Source: Callaeas wilsoni (lineage: Eukaryota; Chordata; Aves; Passeriformes; Callaeidae). Taken from it: a stretch of DNA of 64,000 nucleotides. The translations under genes were made by a program, and so were the position numbers. The notes under the pieces are model-generated. The model was not told the DNA's origin, made no database searches, and saw nothing but the letters and a program-made list of their open reading frames with translations. Location of the stretch: contig VWPU01012703.1 of assembly GCA_013398955.1 (NCBI GenBank), forward strand, positions 1-64,000, given 5' to 3'. Each line of letters begins with the position of its first letter. The stretch's first letter is position 1. This document shows, one piece after another, positions 46,401 through 60,800 of this stretch.

Positions 46401-48530
46401 TAAAGCAAAGCAGATGTAAAATCTTCCCTAGCTTAATTTTTTCCTAGCTGTAAGCTTTATCCATTAATATGAAAATCTGCATTATGGGATGTACATGGGC
46501 TTTCTGTACTCCATCTGGCAGCTCAGAAGAGAGACAGAAAATTAGTCAGGAACTTTATTAATCACTTGGGAATCAGCTGAGTATGTAATTAGCCCAGAAC
46601 AGCTTTTTAAAATGTTGCCTATAAGGTATGGTAAATCAATTCCAGCTCAATAAATCAGGCTTGTTTGCAAACTAGAGCTTCCAAAAGTAGCACATTCGGA
46701 ATGCTGATATACCAGCAATTTGATAAAAAGCTCTTTACTGCTGGGTACCAGTGGCTTGGGTCCTAAGCAGCAGCACTCAAATTAAAAAGGGAAATGTGGG
46801 AAATGAAAGATGGAGAAATTGCAGTTTGGACAGCCTCAGGTGCTGCTGTGAGGAAAGGGGGCATCCAGGGTCGTGCCTGTGACTTGGGCTCTCACGGTAT
46901 GTGGATGTGCCTTTTCACACAGTACCTGCTAATGATGGAAAAAGTAGGAAAATATCTCCTGCTCCATTTTAATTATGGCTGTGGGGGTAATAGCAGTGAA
47001 ACAAATGGAGCAGGTGGAAGCCAAGTAAATAACAATGGTCATTACACGTAATGGTTTCTTTAAGAGTTTTTTCCCTCTATTGTAATATAGCTGCTACTTT
47101 TATATTAATGTTAAATACTATTCTTAAACAAACCAGATGTACCTTTAATTATTAATTCAAGGAAAATTAACTAAGGTAGGAAGACTGAGTAGAATCTGGT
47201 GACCTGTTTCAGTTCTTAAAATTTCCTGTGTAAAGAAGCTTAAAATGGGTCTAAGTTTTGGTGTTTTTGTTGTTGTTGTTTGTTTTGTTTTTTTAATATA
47301 AATGTGTAATATACTGTGAAAGTGATAGCTTCAGTCTGAGCTTATTTCTTTGAGGAGAATTCAGCTTCATTCTGTGTGGGGTTTTCCCTGGAAGATTGCA
47401 TGACTTGATATTTTAATGTTAATGTTCTTCTCATAACCTCTGTGTTTTTTTAAAAGCCTGGTGGGCAGTTTTACACAATGCAGTGTATTTTCGTGAGACA
47501 GGGGTGCAGGGGTTTGGTCTGTAGACTTATAATTTCCTGTTAGGAGCCATTTATTAGCCCTACTTTCAACTGATCCATGGCAGGAATACTGCATGGAATT
47601 ATGGCAAACAGCTGCTGTGGGAGTGCTCAAGGTACTCCAGCTTTGCAGCCAAGAGAAGCCTGCATTTTGCAAAGACTTGGTGAATTTGTTAATCAACAAA
47701 AGTAATATTACAAGACTGTTATGTGTAAAGTAGAGAGTTACCTTTTAATTCCTTAACTTGAAATCTACCATGTTAAAATTTATCTTGAAATGCCTGGGTT
47801 ACTGGAAGTGAAAATTCTCTGTTAGCATGGCAGACTATGTATCACAACCCTCCCAACTCCCTCTCTCAATGTTTGGGATTTCTACAAGTAGAAGAGAAAT
47901 CTTATTTTTAAAGATGATACAAATGTTTGGATATGTCTGGATCTTCAGTGGGCTTTCAGTGCTGTGCATGATTTTTCATGCTTTTAATCTACGTGTATGT
48001 ACTGGGCTCTTTCTATGCAAGCTATGAGCCGATGAAAAAGTTTTATTATACATGGAAGGAAAATTCTAGGAAATAACTGGAGTTTTTCTGTGTCACTGTC
48101 ATAGAAAACTGAGGAGATAGACAAATATTGCATATTGCAATGCTTGGCATAGCACAGTAGGTCAGAGATAATTTCAGTTCCCTTCTTCCCATTATTTGGT
48201 CTTGTTGGGCTGTAGTTCAAATGGCTGTCTATGACTAGAGAGTCTAGAGCCCAAAGTGGCACTTTTTCTCTGATCATTACCAAGTCCGAACTCATTTTAA
48301 TATGAGGGGAGACATTTCCCAGAGCAAGATTTTTGATATGCTTTAGAAGATTAATCTCACTTTCAATAGAAATATGTGTCTGTTATCTTAGAGAAACATG
48401 CTGGGACCCTTTTTAATAGCTCAGTTTGCTTAATTGCTTAGTGTTGCTTTCGTAATTAAGTCCTGTTAATTTGTTACATATTGATAGTGGGGATGGACCC
48501 TGAAACAGACTTGTAGTCCCCTGCAGTTCT
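43425..48530. other. Intergenic DNA
   Basis: About 5.1 kb of AT-rich DNA. No gene is supported. The stretch 46380-46760 has few simple repeats and several TTAAT/TTAATTA cores, as conserved noncoding DNA often does, but this cannot be tested here. Confidence 0.55.
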
Positions 48531-48800
48531 GAATCAAAGAACGGTTTGGGTTGGACGGGACCTTAAATCTCATCCAGTTCCACCCCCTGCCATGGGCAGG
48601 GACACCTTCCACCATCTCAGGTTGCTCCAAGCCCTGTCCAACCTGGCCTTGGACACTGCCAGGGATCCAGGGGCAGCCACAGCTTCTCTGGCACCCTGTG
48701 CCAGGGCCTCACCACCCTCATAGTTAAAAACGTCTTTCTAAAATCTGTATCTACCATCTTTCAGTTTAAGACCATTACCCCGTGTCTCATCAGTGAATGC
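48531..48800 (-). mobile_element. CR1 LINE 3' end, antisense, about 0.27 kb
   Basis: The + strand reads GGTTTGGGTTGGACGGGACC, CCCTGCCATGGGCAGGGACA, CAAGCCCTGTCCAACCTGGC and CAGCCACAGCTTCTCTGGCA. This is the reverse complement of a CR1 3' UTR of the passerine/neoavian type. It is much closer to the family consensus than the copy at 12.2 kb, so it is younger. It is 5'-truncated. Confidence 0.93.
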
Positions 48801-51800
48801 TCACAGGAGGGTGTTAATTTTCTACTGTTATTGCAAAAGCAGTAGAGAGCAGTGGAAAACCGCTTGGTATGGAGTGCTGGAGTTTGACTCATAGAACACA
48901 TGTGTAGTTTTATACTGTTCAGGAGAGAGATGGTTCAGAGAGCTCCGTTGCTTTTGATGGTGTTTGGCAATCTTTTATAAAAAGAGATCAGATCACCAGC
49001 AATTATAACATGATGTGTTAGAAATCGCTTCATGTAGAAGTTAGGTTGTGCAACAATTTAACTGCGAACACTTGGGTCCAAAAGATATTCACCATCTTAA
49101 GAACACATTAAAGAGATCTTCAGATATTGTGGTCAAGTACTTCTGGGTTAACTTTTTAGTTGCTTAAATGTCTGTCAGAAAAATAACACCTGCTGGAATG
49201 ATCAAGGGGATCTCAGGGAGACAAAAATGTTTGAAGATCTCTAAAGGCTGTTCTCTGTACTCCTGTAGACTGTACAAATATACTAAAGTTGACAGTAATT
49301 GTTTCTGCGCTTTCTGTGCACTTCGCATACATGAATGACAATTTACCAGGAGCTCTGGGATTGATTTCAGTTTGGATCAGGACCTGATCTGGAACATGGC
49401 GTATCTTTTCCTTTTTAAAAAACAATAGATATGGTAGAAGGGATTTTTTTAAAAAAACAACAACATACAGGCAGCATCAACAGAGCCACTATTTGGGGAT
49501 TTTTCCTTTTTAATAAGCTTTCTTCAAAATTACAATAGTCGACACATCCATTGATTTTAACAGTCTTTTCAGCATTCTACAACACTGCAGAGATCCTAAA
49601 ATGGTACTGAAAAGATTCATCGAGGAACATGGTTTTCACCAACTCTGTTGGAGAGAATTGATTTTGCACATACATGTTTTTCCCTGTTTTGCTGCAATTG
49701 CTCTGGACTATGTGAACTTGTGGCATAGCTGGAAAGGACGTTCCAGGTGAATGTGAAGGAACCCTTCTGGCATGGCATTTGTGACACACCATCCTTTACT
49801 CATCTCTGCAACTCTGAGGAATTTTGCAAGCAGCTGATCTGCCCCAAGGTTTCAAATATGTTAGTGGGTCAAAACTGGAAAGATTTTAAGTAGGAGAATG
49901 ATTTTCAGATAAATATGTGGGGTTTTTCTACGTGTCACCATCTTTTTCTTTTTTTCTTAAGACATTGTCCTATGATGTGTGTTTGGTGTTGAGTGTACTG
50001 TTAAAAACTTTGGAAAATTAACCAGTTTTGTTATCTTGTAAGATGCAAAAGCAAAACACCTGGTATTAGAAGGAAACATCGGACTTGCTGGAACAGAACC
50101 CTTCTAGGTCTATTGAGCACATTGCGGGGCTTAGCAAATGGGATCTGTAGAACAGTTGCTACTTGTGGAAACCACACAATAATCACAAGCCATTTTGTGG
50201 TTCATTAACAGTTAGAGACCATTTCTGAAGGGATGTGTGCAATATACAATATTTGCTCAGAAGCCTATCAAACAAAAAAAAATCTGATTAAAACGGTATC
50301 AGAGGAAGCACTGGGATGTTCTGTTATAACTTGAAATCTCAGACTATAACAAGTTGAAGGCAGGACAAATTTTATGCTTCAGCAACTTGTAAGGGTCTCT
50401 GACATTTTCAACGATAAATAATTAGTTCATGGTGATGATACTTCAGCTTCTCATGCAGCACAGTATTTTGAAGCAGAACAATCTGTTGGATGCAGATAAG
50501 CATTTACTGAAAGTCATTATAAGGTAATAGGAAATTGTTCAGAGACCTTCACTAAAGCTGAATAACCCCAGGAGCAAAAACTACATACTAACAGTCCAAT
50601 TACACTCACGACTTACACTTAATTATTATTTAATAATTTATAACTAAGATTATAGGATGGTGTGTTTCACTGCTGGATTACAGATCTGAGGTAAACTGTG
50701 TATAAATTGGGGAGTATGTTGTTTTTCCAAACAGGCATGGCAAGTGGCATTATTTTCTTCTCAGTTTGGAAGTGTTTTTGCTTGGGTTATTTAGGTTTAT
50801 TTAAGTTACTGACAAATGCAATAAATGTTACTGATATTTTTATTTCTGCTGGCACAAGACAAGAATTGCTTTGCTTCCTTGAAATGTTGATAAGGTTATT
50901 TGTGTAGACTGTTTCCTAGTTAAATACCAGCGTTGTTGTTTTTCTTGTTTCAAAATTGAAGTGGTTGTGGTCATAGAGCAAATGGACTTATTCACTGGAG
51001 TGCAGTGAGTGATATAAAAGGAATCAGAAAACTTTTCTGGTAAAAAGTAGGTGCTATAAAGATAAAAAGCTTCATCTATTGCTTAGGAGAAAATGATGCC
51101 TTTTGAAAGGAGGGGGGACATGAAATGAAGTTAATACTAGGAATAAAAATATATTGGAAAGAGATCTAAGTGAGATCTGGGAAAATATTCACAAAGACAA
51201 ATTTGAAGAAAAAAGCATTATTATATCTGTGTGCATAATGTAAAATGGTAGAAATGGTTGACAGAGCTTAAAGTTCAAATTTAAAAAATCCTATATTAAA
51301 AAATGCAGACGAAAAGCATTAGAGAAATGTCTTTGTTTCCCCTCACGAAGAATTATGGGTAACTTAACAGAAATACTTGTAAAATAGAAAAATTACCAAG
51401 TTGAAGACAAGTATTTCTAGTATTCAATTTAGAAGTTATGTTTATTTGTCATTATCATATATTCTTTACCAGTCGTAGAAAATGGTGAGCATGTATAGAT
51501 GTTTTGGGTAATTCAAACAACGTTGAGGAATTAGGTTGCTGTTGAAACAGGTCAAGTGATGCTTTTAAAAATGTTAACATAACAACTAATGATCTGTTTA
51601 TAAGCATTTAATTAATTTAGGCTGAATTCTAAGGTTTTCTTTATGGCTATATTTGACAATTATCAGGCAAAATTTTACTATAAGATTAATGTTATTTTTA
51701 AGATGATAGATTTACAATCATTATTAAAAACGATGAAGGCAGCTGAGATATAATTTGTAGAATTCATTTGAACTGATTAATCATAATTTTTCTTCCTCCC

Positions 51801-54800
51801 CATAATTTTTCTTATTAAAAAACCGAGGTTACCTTTTAATGACCAGTTTGCTCACCCCACCAATGTATAAACACAAAAGACAACATAATAATACTCAATA
51901 TTACTCCATTAACCTTCTAGAGCTGGTGTTCACTAGGTCCAAGATTATATTAGCCAACAAAGTTCATTACAGACTAATACTGTTTTGTGTAATAGTCCCT
52001 CTAACATATCCTTAATTTATGGCATTAATCATCAATGACAAAACTTTTAACCTTTTATGGCCTCTCTAAAATTAACGAAAATTAAGCTTCACAGCATGTC
52101 AAATTACTTAGATTACTGCCACTGATGGCTAGTCTGCCAAACAAATGACTGTGACTTTATCTTCCTTCTGTGAGGTAAGTTCTGTAAGAATTAGGAAAGT
52201 AATATATTTCCTACCTTAATCTATGGTAAATTCTTCAAATGGAGTTCTCCAAGGGAACTAAATGCTGGAGTTTTCAGTCATATCTCTGAAGTAAAACCTT
52301 TTTCGTTGTCTTTTCTCCAAAGAGATGCTGATAAATAGTGTGTTCTCAAAACTGAGTTACTTAATTTACTTACATTACATTAAAGGAAAAAATGAAATAG
52401 ATATAGCAGAATCAAAAAAATACATTTCATTTTCATGTCCTGCTAGATTTATTAGCAGGCTCTCTGGATGTGATTATAATTATCCCAATGTCATAAATGT
52501 TTTGTTGTGGCTTCTACAGTGCTGTTTAAGTGCCTTACAAAAAAAGTTCACTCCTTTTACATAAAAGTGGCCTATCCTTCACTGGGTGGGAAATTTCAGA
52601 CACTATTTGACTTTTTACAATAATAAAATTTGAGAAGAGTGTGTGTGGAGGATGATGGAAAGGATCCTGTATATACTAGAAAAAAACCTCATAGAAATAT
52701 GAGTGTTCCTGGAGGGGCAGAGGTATTTAAAAGACAGATGAGATGAAAAAACTGTTTGTGATGCTTTTGAGCAGCAATAAATGATGTGTTTGAAACTGCT
52801 TAGATTTCAATTTTGTCTTGTTCTATAATTAAAATACTTCATTTCTGTGCTCTCTGGAGAGCAGAATGTCACAAATTCATTGTTCATTCTGACTGCAGAG
52901 TCAATTCTTTTTACATCTCTCTTTTATTTATATTTATTTACTTAGCCACAAGTTGTTTCTCAGTGCCATCGGCAGAAGCTGCACACTGCATGTCTGACTG
53001 AAGAGGGGTGGCCTCCCAACCCCTGCTGCCTCATTATTTGGGAAGCAGCCACTTTTGCTTCTTTGCTCTTCTTGAAACACAAACATGGGCCAGGATAAAG
53101 CACGAGCCTGGAGATACAAGACTGAATGCTGTGTTAGGCAATAACCTAACTAAAAATAATTGGTTTGCAGGAGGAGATCCTCTTTTCCTGCTGGTCTGTG
53201 AGACTTCCCGTGGTATGTCACTGTGCCCTAATAAGGAATGAGGTATTGCAGTAGGGTTCACAATCCAGTCGGTGTGCACAGGGCAGGATTGGCACTGCCT
53301 GGGTCCTGTTCAAGTGACTTTGTGCTGGACATTTCACAAACTATGAATATGCTGAACTTGGAATTTACTTGGCTGATGCTCCCTGATTCAGTCACTGTTT
53401 GTGCAGTCCTGACCAGCATGTGGGCACAGGCTGTGTCCTGTAAGGTAAACAAATGATGAGCACACCTGCTTTTCTGCAAAAACAAATGAAATAGGTGAAT
53501 ATGGGACTTGGAACTGATACTGCCTCACTTTGAAATCTCTGTGTAGGTTTAGCTTAGGCTGGCAATAGGTGTGCAGCTCTAATGAGAATACTTTTTAGAA
53601 TGTTATTTTCTGAAAAAAATCCTCCATCTAATGTGTACTCCTGTAGTTGGGTATTTAGGGCTTGCAGTAATTGTAATTTCAGTATGTGCCCCTTTTTGGA
53701 GTTGCTATCTGTAAACTTCTGGGGGATCCTGCGAGAGAGCAATGTCTTGGTAGCTACCCCTGAGCATCTTCCTTGGTGCGTGACTGTGTAGGCTAACCTT
53801 GAAATGACTGAACAATTTTCCTTAGGTCTGCGACTGAAATTTAGTGTCTTTTTGAAGTTTGTTTCTGTGCTTCCACCAGTATTAAGCCTTTATACATCAA
53901 CGTTGTGTGCAGATGGAGTGGGAAAGGCTTGAAGGAAGCTTTTAATCTCAATGTGTCTGCTGTGAGTGGACACGTAGAAAGTAATTTAGCCTCTTGAAAC
54001 ACGCAGAACTATTTAATGCAGGAAAGGACTATGGAATTCAGCACTTGAAAAATGCAATGCTGTGCTTAGTTGATTCTTCCACCCCCACGCTGCCCCCCAT
54101 CAAATGCTGATTTACCTATCTTTGCCCAACTCAGCTTTGCCATTGAATTTGCCCTGTTCTTCTCGCTTGCAAATGTGATGAAGGTCTGATTAACTTGTTC
54201 GTAGTGCTTCAGGATTAATGCTTTGAGGCCCATGCCATGGCATCCTCTGTGATAAAACAGTGCCAGGAAAACAAAGTGTGGGAACTTCTTTTCCATAAAA
54301 AATTTATGATCAATGGAAATGCTCTATTTCTCACTGTAGCTGAGATGGTCAATTAACTGTGTGTAAAGGTCATTCCTACCAAATGCTGAAGGTATGAAGT
54401 ACATTCTTTGACAGAAGCAAGGTCACCTGCTCCATATGTTTGCTTTCATTGTTAATAATGTGCACATTTTTTATGAATCTTAAGCTAAATTAACATAATC
54501 ATGTGTGACAGGTGGTTTTCTGAGTGATAGGGAAGTATTTAGGGAGGAGATTTTTAATAAAACGAAGGCTCATATATAAGTTGAAAATTGCAGCAGGGTA
54601 AGTAGGTTTGTACTGGTGAGGAGAGCTCATGAAACAAGCCAACTGAGGGAACAAATTAATAATTAAGGTATTGAGATGTGAGAATACATTAAAAAATAGT
54701 TTAGGGCCCTGGAGGACATGGGAACAGCTATTTTGGGTTTGCCTTGTTTGTCTAAAGGGAGAATAATTCACAAGTAGAGGTCAGCTGTTATTAGAGGAAA

Positions 54801-57800
54801 TGCACAACAAACCTGGTTGGCTTTTTAACTTTTCTGTGTCAGTCCTTAAGGACATGGGATGGGATTTTTAAGTGTCTATAATACATCTGTTACTGAAATT
54901 ATTTGGGTTCTGTCACTGAAAGTATCCAAAAAACCATCTTATTCCAGGAAGTGTCAGCAAGCAGTGGTGTCAGATCTGGCTAACAAATGTTTAGGCATCT
55001 AAAGTAATTGAAAAGAAAAATAAATACACAGTCTTTTTCCAAAGTCTGGTGATCCATACAATTAAATACAGCATAGAAGTAACCACACCATGCTTTACCT
55101 TAAATAGCTTCGGTGATGGTGTCATAAGTTGGCAGTATATTCTGCCAAATTTTATCCTCCTGGGAAGAACAAAATGTTTCCTGATTCTCACATTTGCTTC
55201 AGCTCCCAATAGCAGCCTAGAAAGTGTCATGGTTTTTTTGTTCATCTCCCACAAACTTCTCTAAGGAGAGGAACAAACCCCCTATGTTTATTCATCAGAA
55301 ATCAATTAGTATTTTTAGTATTAATCAACAATTTACCACTTAGTGAATGAGGAAAAAAAAAAAATTTGCCAGCTGTTCTGCGTGCTGACAGATGTTCTTT
55401 GTCAATGCCTGGCTGAAAGAACAACTGTGTTACATGGTCATTGAGATGTTTGCTGGCATGACAGCTTTCATAAACACAGCAAAGAAATATGGCAACTTAT
55501 TTGACAAAGATGTCCCAGTTAGATATAGCAGTTACACAGAGAGGCTGGTGCCTTTCATTTGACAGTTTGAAGGCCACTTCACGATAATTCATGAAGAAAA
55601 AAAATTTACACACAGGTTACAGTAGCTCAGATATGAAGAGGAAATTTCTGGTTTATTTGAAGTATCTCAATACTTTAGATGTTGGCCACTCCTTTTCCAA
55701 GAGAAGGTTTACAGTGGTAATTTATTTTTATTTTTAATTCACAGTTCTGTAGTACATCCTAGAGTTGGAGGGAAAAGAAAATTTCAGTTATCTGCTGGCT
55801 CCGGTTTAGCTGTGGGAATGAGATACAGATTTCATCATCTGATTCAAGTTTGGCCATATATAAATATGTATTTATGTATATGTAGATATGATTAGTTATT
55901 TCACTGGTATTTCCAAGGCTTGGAGTATCGTCTTGTAGTCATGCAGCAATGACAGCACATTTTGTTTTTATAGCATAGGCTGATATTTTATTTATGTTTT
56001 ATGCACAATAATGTAGCCAACATAATTAGACAGTAATTTGTGACTTCCAATGTAAACATTTTAGGAGCTATGTACTCAGAAGCGATTGCTAGTTAGAGAG
56101 CTGTTAGCTAAACATATATAATTGGGAACAGACTGAAAGGCTATTTCAAACAGCAGGCTATTTATAACTCCATGCTGTTCTTAAATTATATTTTGTTTAA
56201 TGGACTTTGGACAGTGCATAAAAGGAGGATTTTGTGACTTGATCTGCACTTTAATTTTTTAAAATAAAATGAAACCTTGCAAATGTGAAAGCCATACAGG
56301 CTAGCTGTGATAATTAAAAGCTATTATTAACTAGATGACTTTCTGGCTGAGCCATTTTCTAATTTCTTTAGGAGTGTGGACTCCCTGAAGAGAGTTATAA
56401 ATTCAAGTATTACTTAATTATGCTTTTAACAATAAAGGGCACTTTAATCAGCAACCTCTCAAAAACCCTTCTCCTGTAGTCATTTATTCAAACAATGAAA
56501 AAGTCAAGAGACCCTTATAATATAAAGTCTTCTAAAAGTACAATATACCTATTCACAGGCCCTAATTTGTTATATCGGTTCCTATCGATGCTTACCCTCC
56601 AATATAAAAAAAAGGTATTATTTTAACTGCTTTTGGCTAGCAGAAATGATTTTACTACAAAGATTTTTGTCCTTTTATAAAGAAAAACTCAGAAGATATC
56701 TGGGCATCGTGGTCATGCTCATGGATAGGGGTGAATAGATGAACTCTGATAATTGTCCTCTAAAGGGTGTGCTGTGTCTCAGAAACTGGGAAACTAAATA
56801 TACCCTGGAGACAATTTTAACATTGAATTGGAGGTTTTATCTTGAATTTTGAGGGAGAAGTCTGATAGTTTCTCTTTAGGACAGTTGTCTTTGGAAGCTG
56901 GGAGAAGGACTGAGGGTGCTGGAAGGGCTCTGTGAGGCTGGTGCTGGTGTGTGTTGGGAACTCACACCCCACGAGCAGGCTCAGCTCAGGCAGCAGCAGG
57001 GGTACAGAAGATGAGGTAGCCTGTAACGGTCTTGAAAAGTTGGAAGGAATTGTCCATGTGTAGAGAAAATGCACTTGTACAGGGAAGAGTACTTTGCAAG
57101 ACCCAAGGGAAGAGAAAAATTTCTGTTCCACAGCTATCCGCAGTGCTGCTGCAGGAGTGAGCTGCCGGCACTGTAGCAAACAAATGACCTCCAGGGCTGA
57201 TGCTCTCTGCCCTATGGGCTTGTCTGTGTTCACTTTGAAAATACACACATGCACAGAATAACACTGCCCTTGCTTAATTCTCCTCAAGTTGGTAAGTTTA
57301 ACCAACTTCAACTGTGATAAAAATGGCTATAACAAATATACTTGTCACCATTCAGCTGTGCCTTTCAACATCCAGCTTCTGGTATTTCTTTTGTTTTGCT
57401 TTCTTTTATTGTTCTCCATGTGCTGTTTAACCTCTTGATATGCAATGTCTGTCTTTTTTTTTTTTGTTCTAGAAAAATTCAGGGAACTAAGTGAGGAAAA
57501 GAACTGGCCACGCAACCCCCCAACTGAGAAATGCTGTTGAAGAAATGAAATGAGAGAGGAAGGCCTTTCTAGTAAGTGTGACTTCATATATTTAAATTAA
57601 TCTCCTTGATAGTTTTATTCAAACTGAATCTATATTTTGGCTTGCTAAACAGGCATGAATCCAGTTTAACAGCACACAACAAACAAACTGGATTGATGTC
57701 ATTGTTGGTTAGAGAAACTATTGGAACCAGAAGATCTAAGGGTCTTTGTAGTCCTGAACTGATCAAAATGTTAATTAACATTTATTCTACTGTGAGATCT

Positions 57801-60800
57801 AAATGTTTATCTTCACTATTTATCTGTGAGTACAGTTTTGCCCTCAGAACGTGAACTTTCTCTTCTGGGGTTTTACAAATAGTGATTTTGGTTCCTAGGC
57901 AAAAAATACCGCTTTTTTTGAGCATTGGCTACTGAGTTCATAGTCTAGAATTTTGGCAGTTGGTGTCTTGTATTATATTCATCCCTGAAAGTGAAGAAGA
58001 GCAGGCACGATATATTTATAACTGGTCATCTTTAAGCTGTTATTAAATACTAGGGACTGAAAGAAAGGCTGCTGTATATTTCTGTATATATTTTGTTTGT
58101 TTGTTTTCCCTTCTCATTAAAGAGAAACAGGATTTCTAAATGAATCTCCTGCTGGACATTTTATAATCCCTGGGAATTTATGAAAGCTGAGAATTAAATA
58201 TTATTGAATATACACCCTTACAAGAGCACTAAATCATAAAGATACATCTCCATTGATATATTTCAGCTATGAGGCATTTTGCATAAATCTAAAATTCACA
58301 TTAGCAACGAAGTAAAGCAACAAAAGTTTACTTTTACTAATGCTGTAAAGAATTGTGTGACATATCTTACCTTTGAGGACACTGTAGGTGCTAAACTTAT
58401 TAGGTTTAAAAAAGCTCCTAAATCCTGGCAAATATACAGAGGTGAGACTGAACTAATATTGACAGAATACTTCAGACCACATGAGATCAAGAGAAAAGAA
58501 TATTATCTCTAGTTTTCCCATTTTTTGCTTCAATGTGCTCTGCAGACGTGGAAAATAAAATTAATATAAAATTAAGACTTAATGGTAAAACAGAGTAGAT
58601 TTCATTCAATTAGAATTGTTCTCTATTTGGGTTAGTTTCTTTCAAAGGTCAGATAAATAATGGTGAAGTCTTTTTTCTCGTAGTTATAGTGGTTGTTGGT
58701 TACACTGCATGTGCAGTACAGCTGCGTTGGTGCGCACAGTAAGACATGCACACCCCAGTGCAGCGGGCAGGGCAGGATCAGCGGATTTCCACCACGGGGC
58801 TGCCAGCTGTCCCACACCGCTGGTGTGCTGTGATCACCCGCCCTGATGATCGTGCAGGCACAATGTGGAGAGCATGACACAGCTCTTGTGGCAATGTCAC
58901 CTCTTTCCAGCAGCTGCTGAGACTATTTATGTGTGAAGTGGAACTGCAGTCAAAGAACAGCATTCCTTTAGCTTTGGCTTTTCTGAGAGGAGAGAGCTCG
59001 TTCCGGTAAAACGTAAACCCCAGAGAGATTTGGCTGCATTTATGTGTGGTTTGGCTAAAACTGAAAGCTGAATCTACCAAATAACTTTCATGTTTTAAGC
59101 ATTCTAAAACTAAAAATGAAATTCTACCACACTCAGAGAACATGCATAAACCAGATGTAAAGCCTTCTCCAGTCCCTGGTAAAGCTGGGGGGAAGGGGAT
59201 CAAACTGTAGGAAGGCACGAGAGACCTCACAACCCACAGCAGCACTGCAGAACGAGGTTAACATTTAGGGGCCCCTGTTTCTTGTCTAAAACTGCAGGCA
59301 GCATAAAAATGCTTCATTGAGAACATGTCAGTCAAGTGGTGCCTTGAGAGGTGTCGTGAGACTGGTTTGGTAGTTCTGGGTCCTACATCCCTGTGCGGTC
59401 TCACCACGGTAACTGTGCAGGATGGAAAGTATGAAGAGATTCTCTTAATCACATTCTTTTAATTTGTGATTCTGTGGAAAAAATGAATGGTAAATTTATG
59501 AGGCTGCTTTTATCAAGCTGCATACTGATGTTAATTTTCAATCTACGACACATAAATTGGAAATGGGAAAAGGCTGAGATTTCATAACATTTTATTGAAA
59601 ATATTCTCTCGCATTTGTTAAGTCGCTTTCTGTCATTTGGGTATCTAAACTGGTTTTGACCATAACTGTAGCTTTCCTCATTGAAGCTACACAGATTTTT
59701 GAAAGTAACATTTGAGTACAAAATGTTCTAATATTGATTAAATGGCTTCCAATCAAAAATCTAGGAAAAGAAAATAAGGGGGAAAGTTGACTGTCCTTGT
59801 CTGTTTTGACTATTTATTTTCTCTTTGATGGTTTCAATTGTCTCATTAAAGGCCTGAGCAATTTTTGAGGTTTGCTTATTTCTATGACTTATCCAAAGGT
59901 CTGGTGATTCATTTTAAGGTATCTTGTTTTTTGTAAAGATTAAAATCCACCTTGGACATGATAGTTTCTAATTCGCCATTTCTAATTAAGGAAGTTTTAA
60001 CGTGCTAACAACAAACACTACGGCTAAATCATCAACAGAATTGTTTTTAAAAGGCAATTTCCATTTCTTAGACTGTGTTGGTGTTCTGACATTTCTATGC
60101 TACATTGCATTACATTTCTGTAAACCTTATTAACTTTTTCACGAGCAATTAATTATGAAAGCAGTGGGAGTAATAAGACTTGATTTTCAATTCATGGTTG
60201 GACTCTTATCTAAAAAGGCAAATCAGCAAATGCTGATTAAAGTTTTTCCTATGGTTGGGATGTTCATAACGCTCTCTCTGGTGTATAATGAGAGCTGGGT
60301 TCATATTGCAGCCTTTAATAAAACTTCTAAGAATGTAACTGCACAGACTCAGCTGTCAGGAGCACAGGTGAGCAGGTGGGCATGATGAAGAAATGCTCTC
60401 AGAATTTCTGATGTGTGGTTTTACTTGGTCTCAGGCTAAAGACACATCGAGGGACAGGCAAAAGGGAACAAGCAGGAATTGCACTGAGCAGTTTTCTGCT
60501 GTGTGAAATACTAAAGTTCCTATTCTGAACGAGGATACACACAATTTTCAGATTAGACTTGTCCCAAGTTCCTGAGAGAGGACCATTCTGGGGTCACTGG
60601 GTATGGCTACTAAGCTGAGAAATTTTCCACAGAACCTCCTGCAAAACCTGTTTCAGTAACTTGAATTTGTGATGGGAAAATGATCTCCAGTCTTTAAAAG
60701 TGGATCCAAATGGGTCCATTTGAACTAGGAAGGCACTTCAGGCCATCTGAATGATGACTGGATTATTTAAAAAAAATACAAAAAGCACAAATGCAATTCT

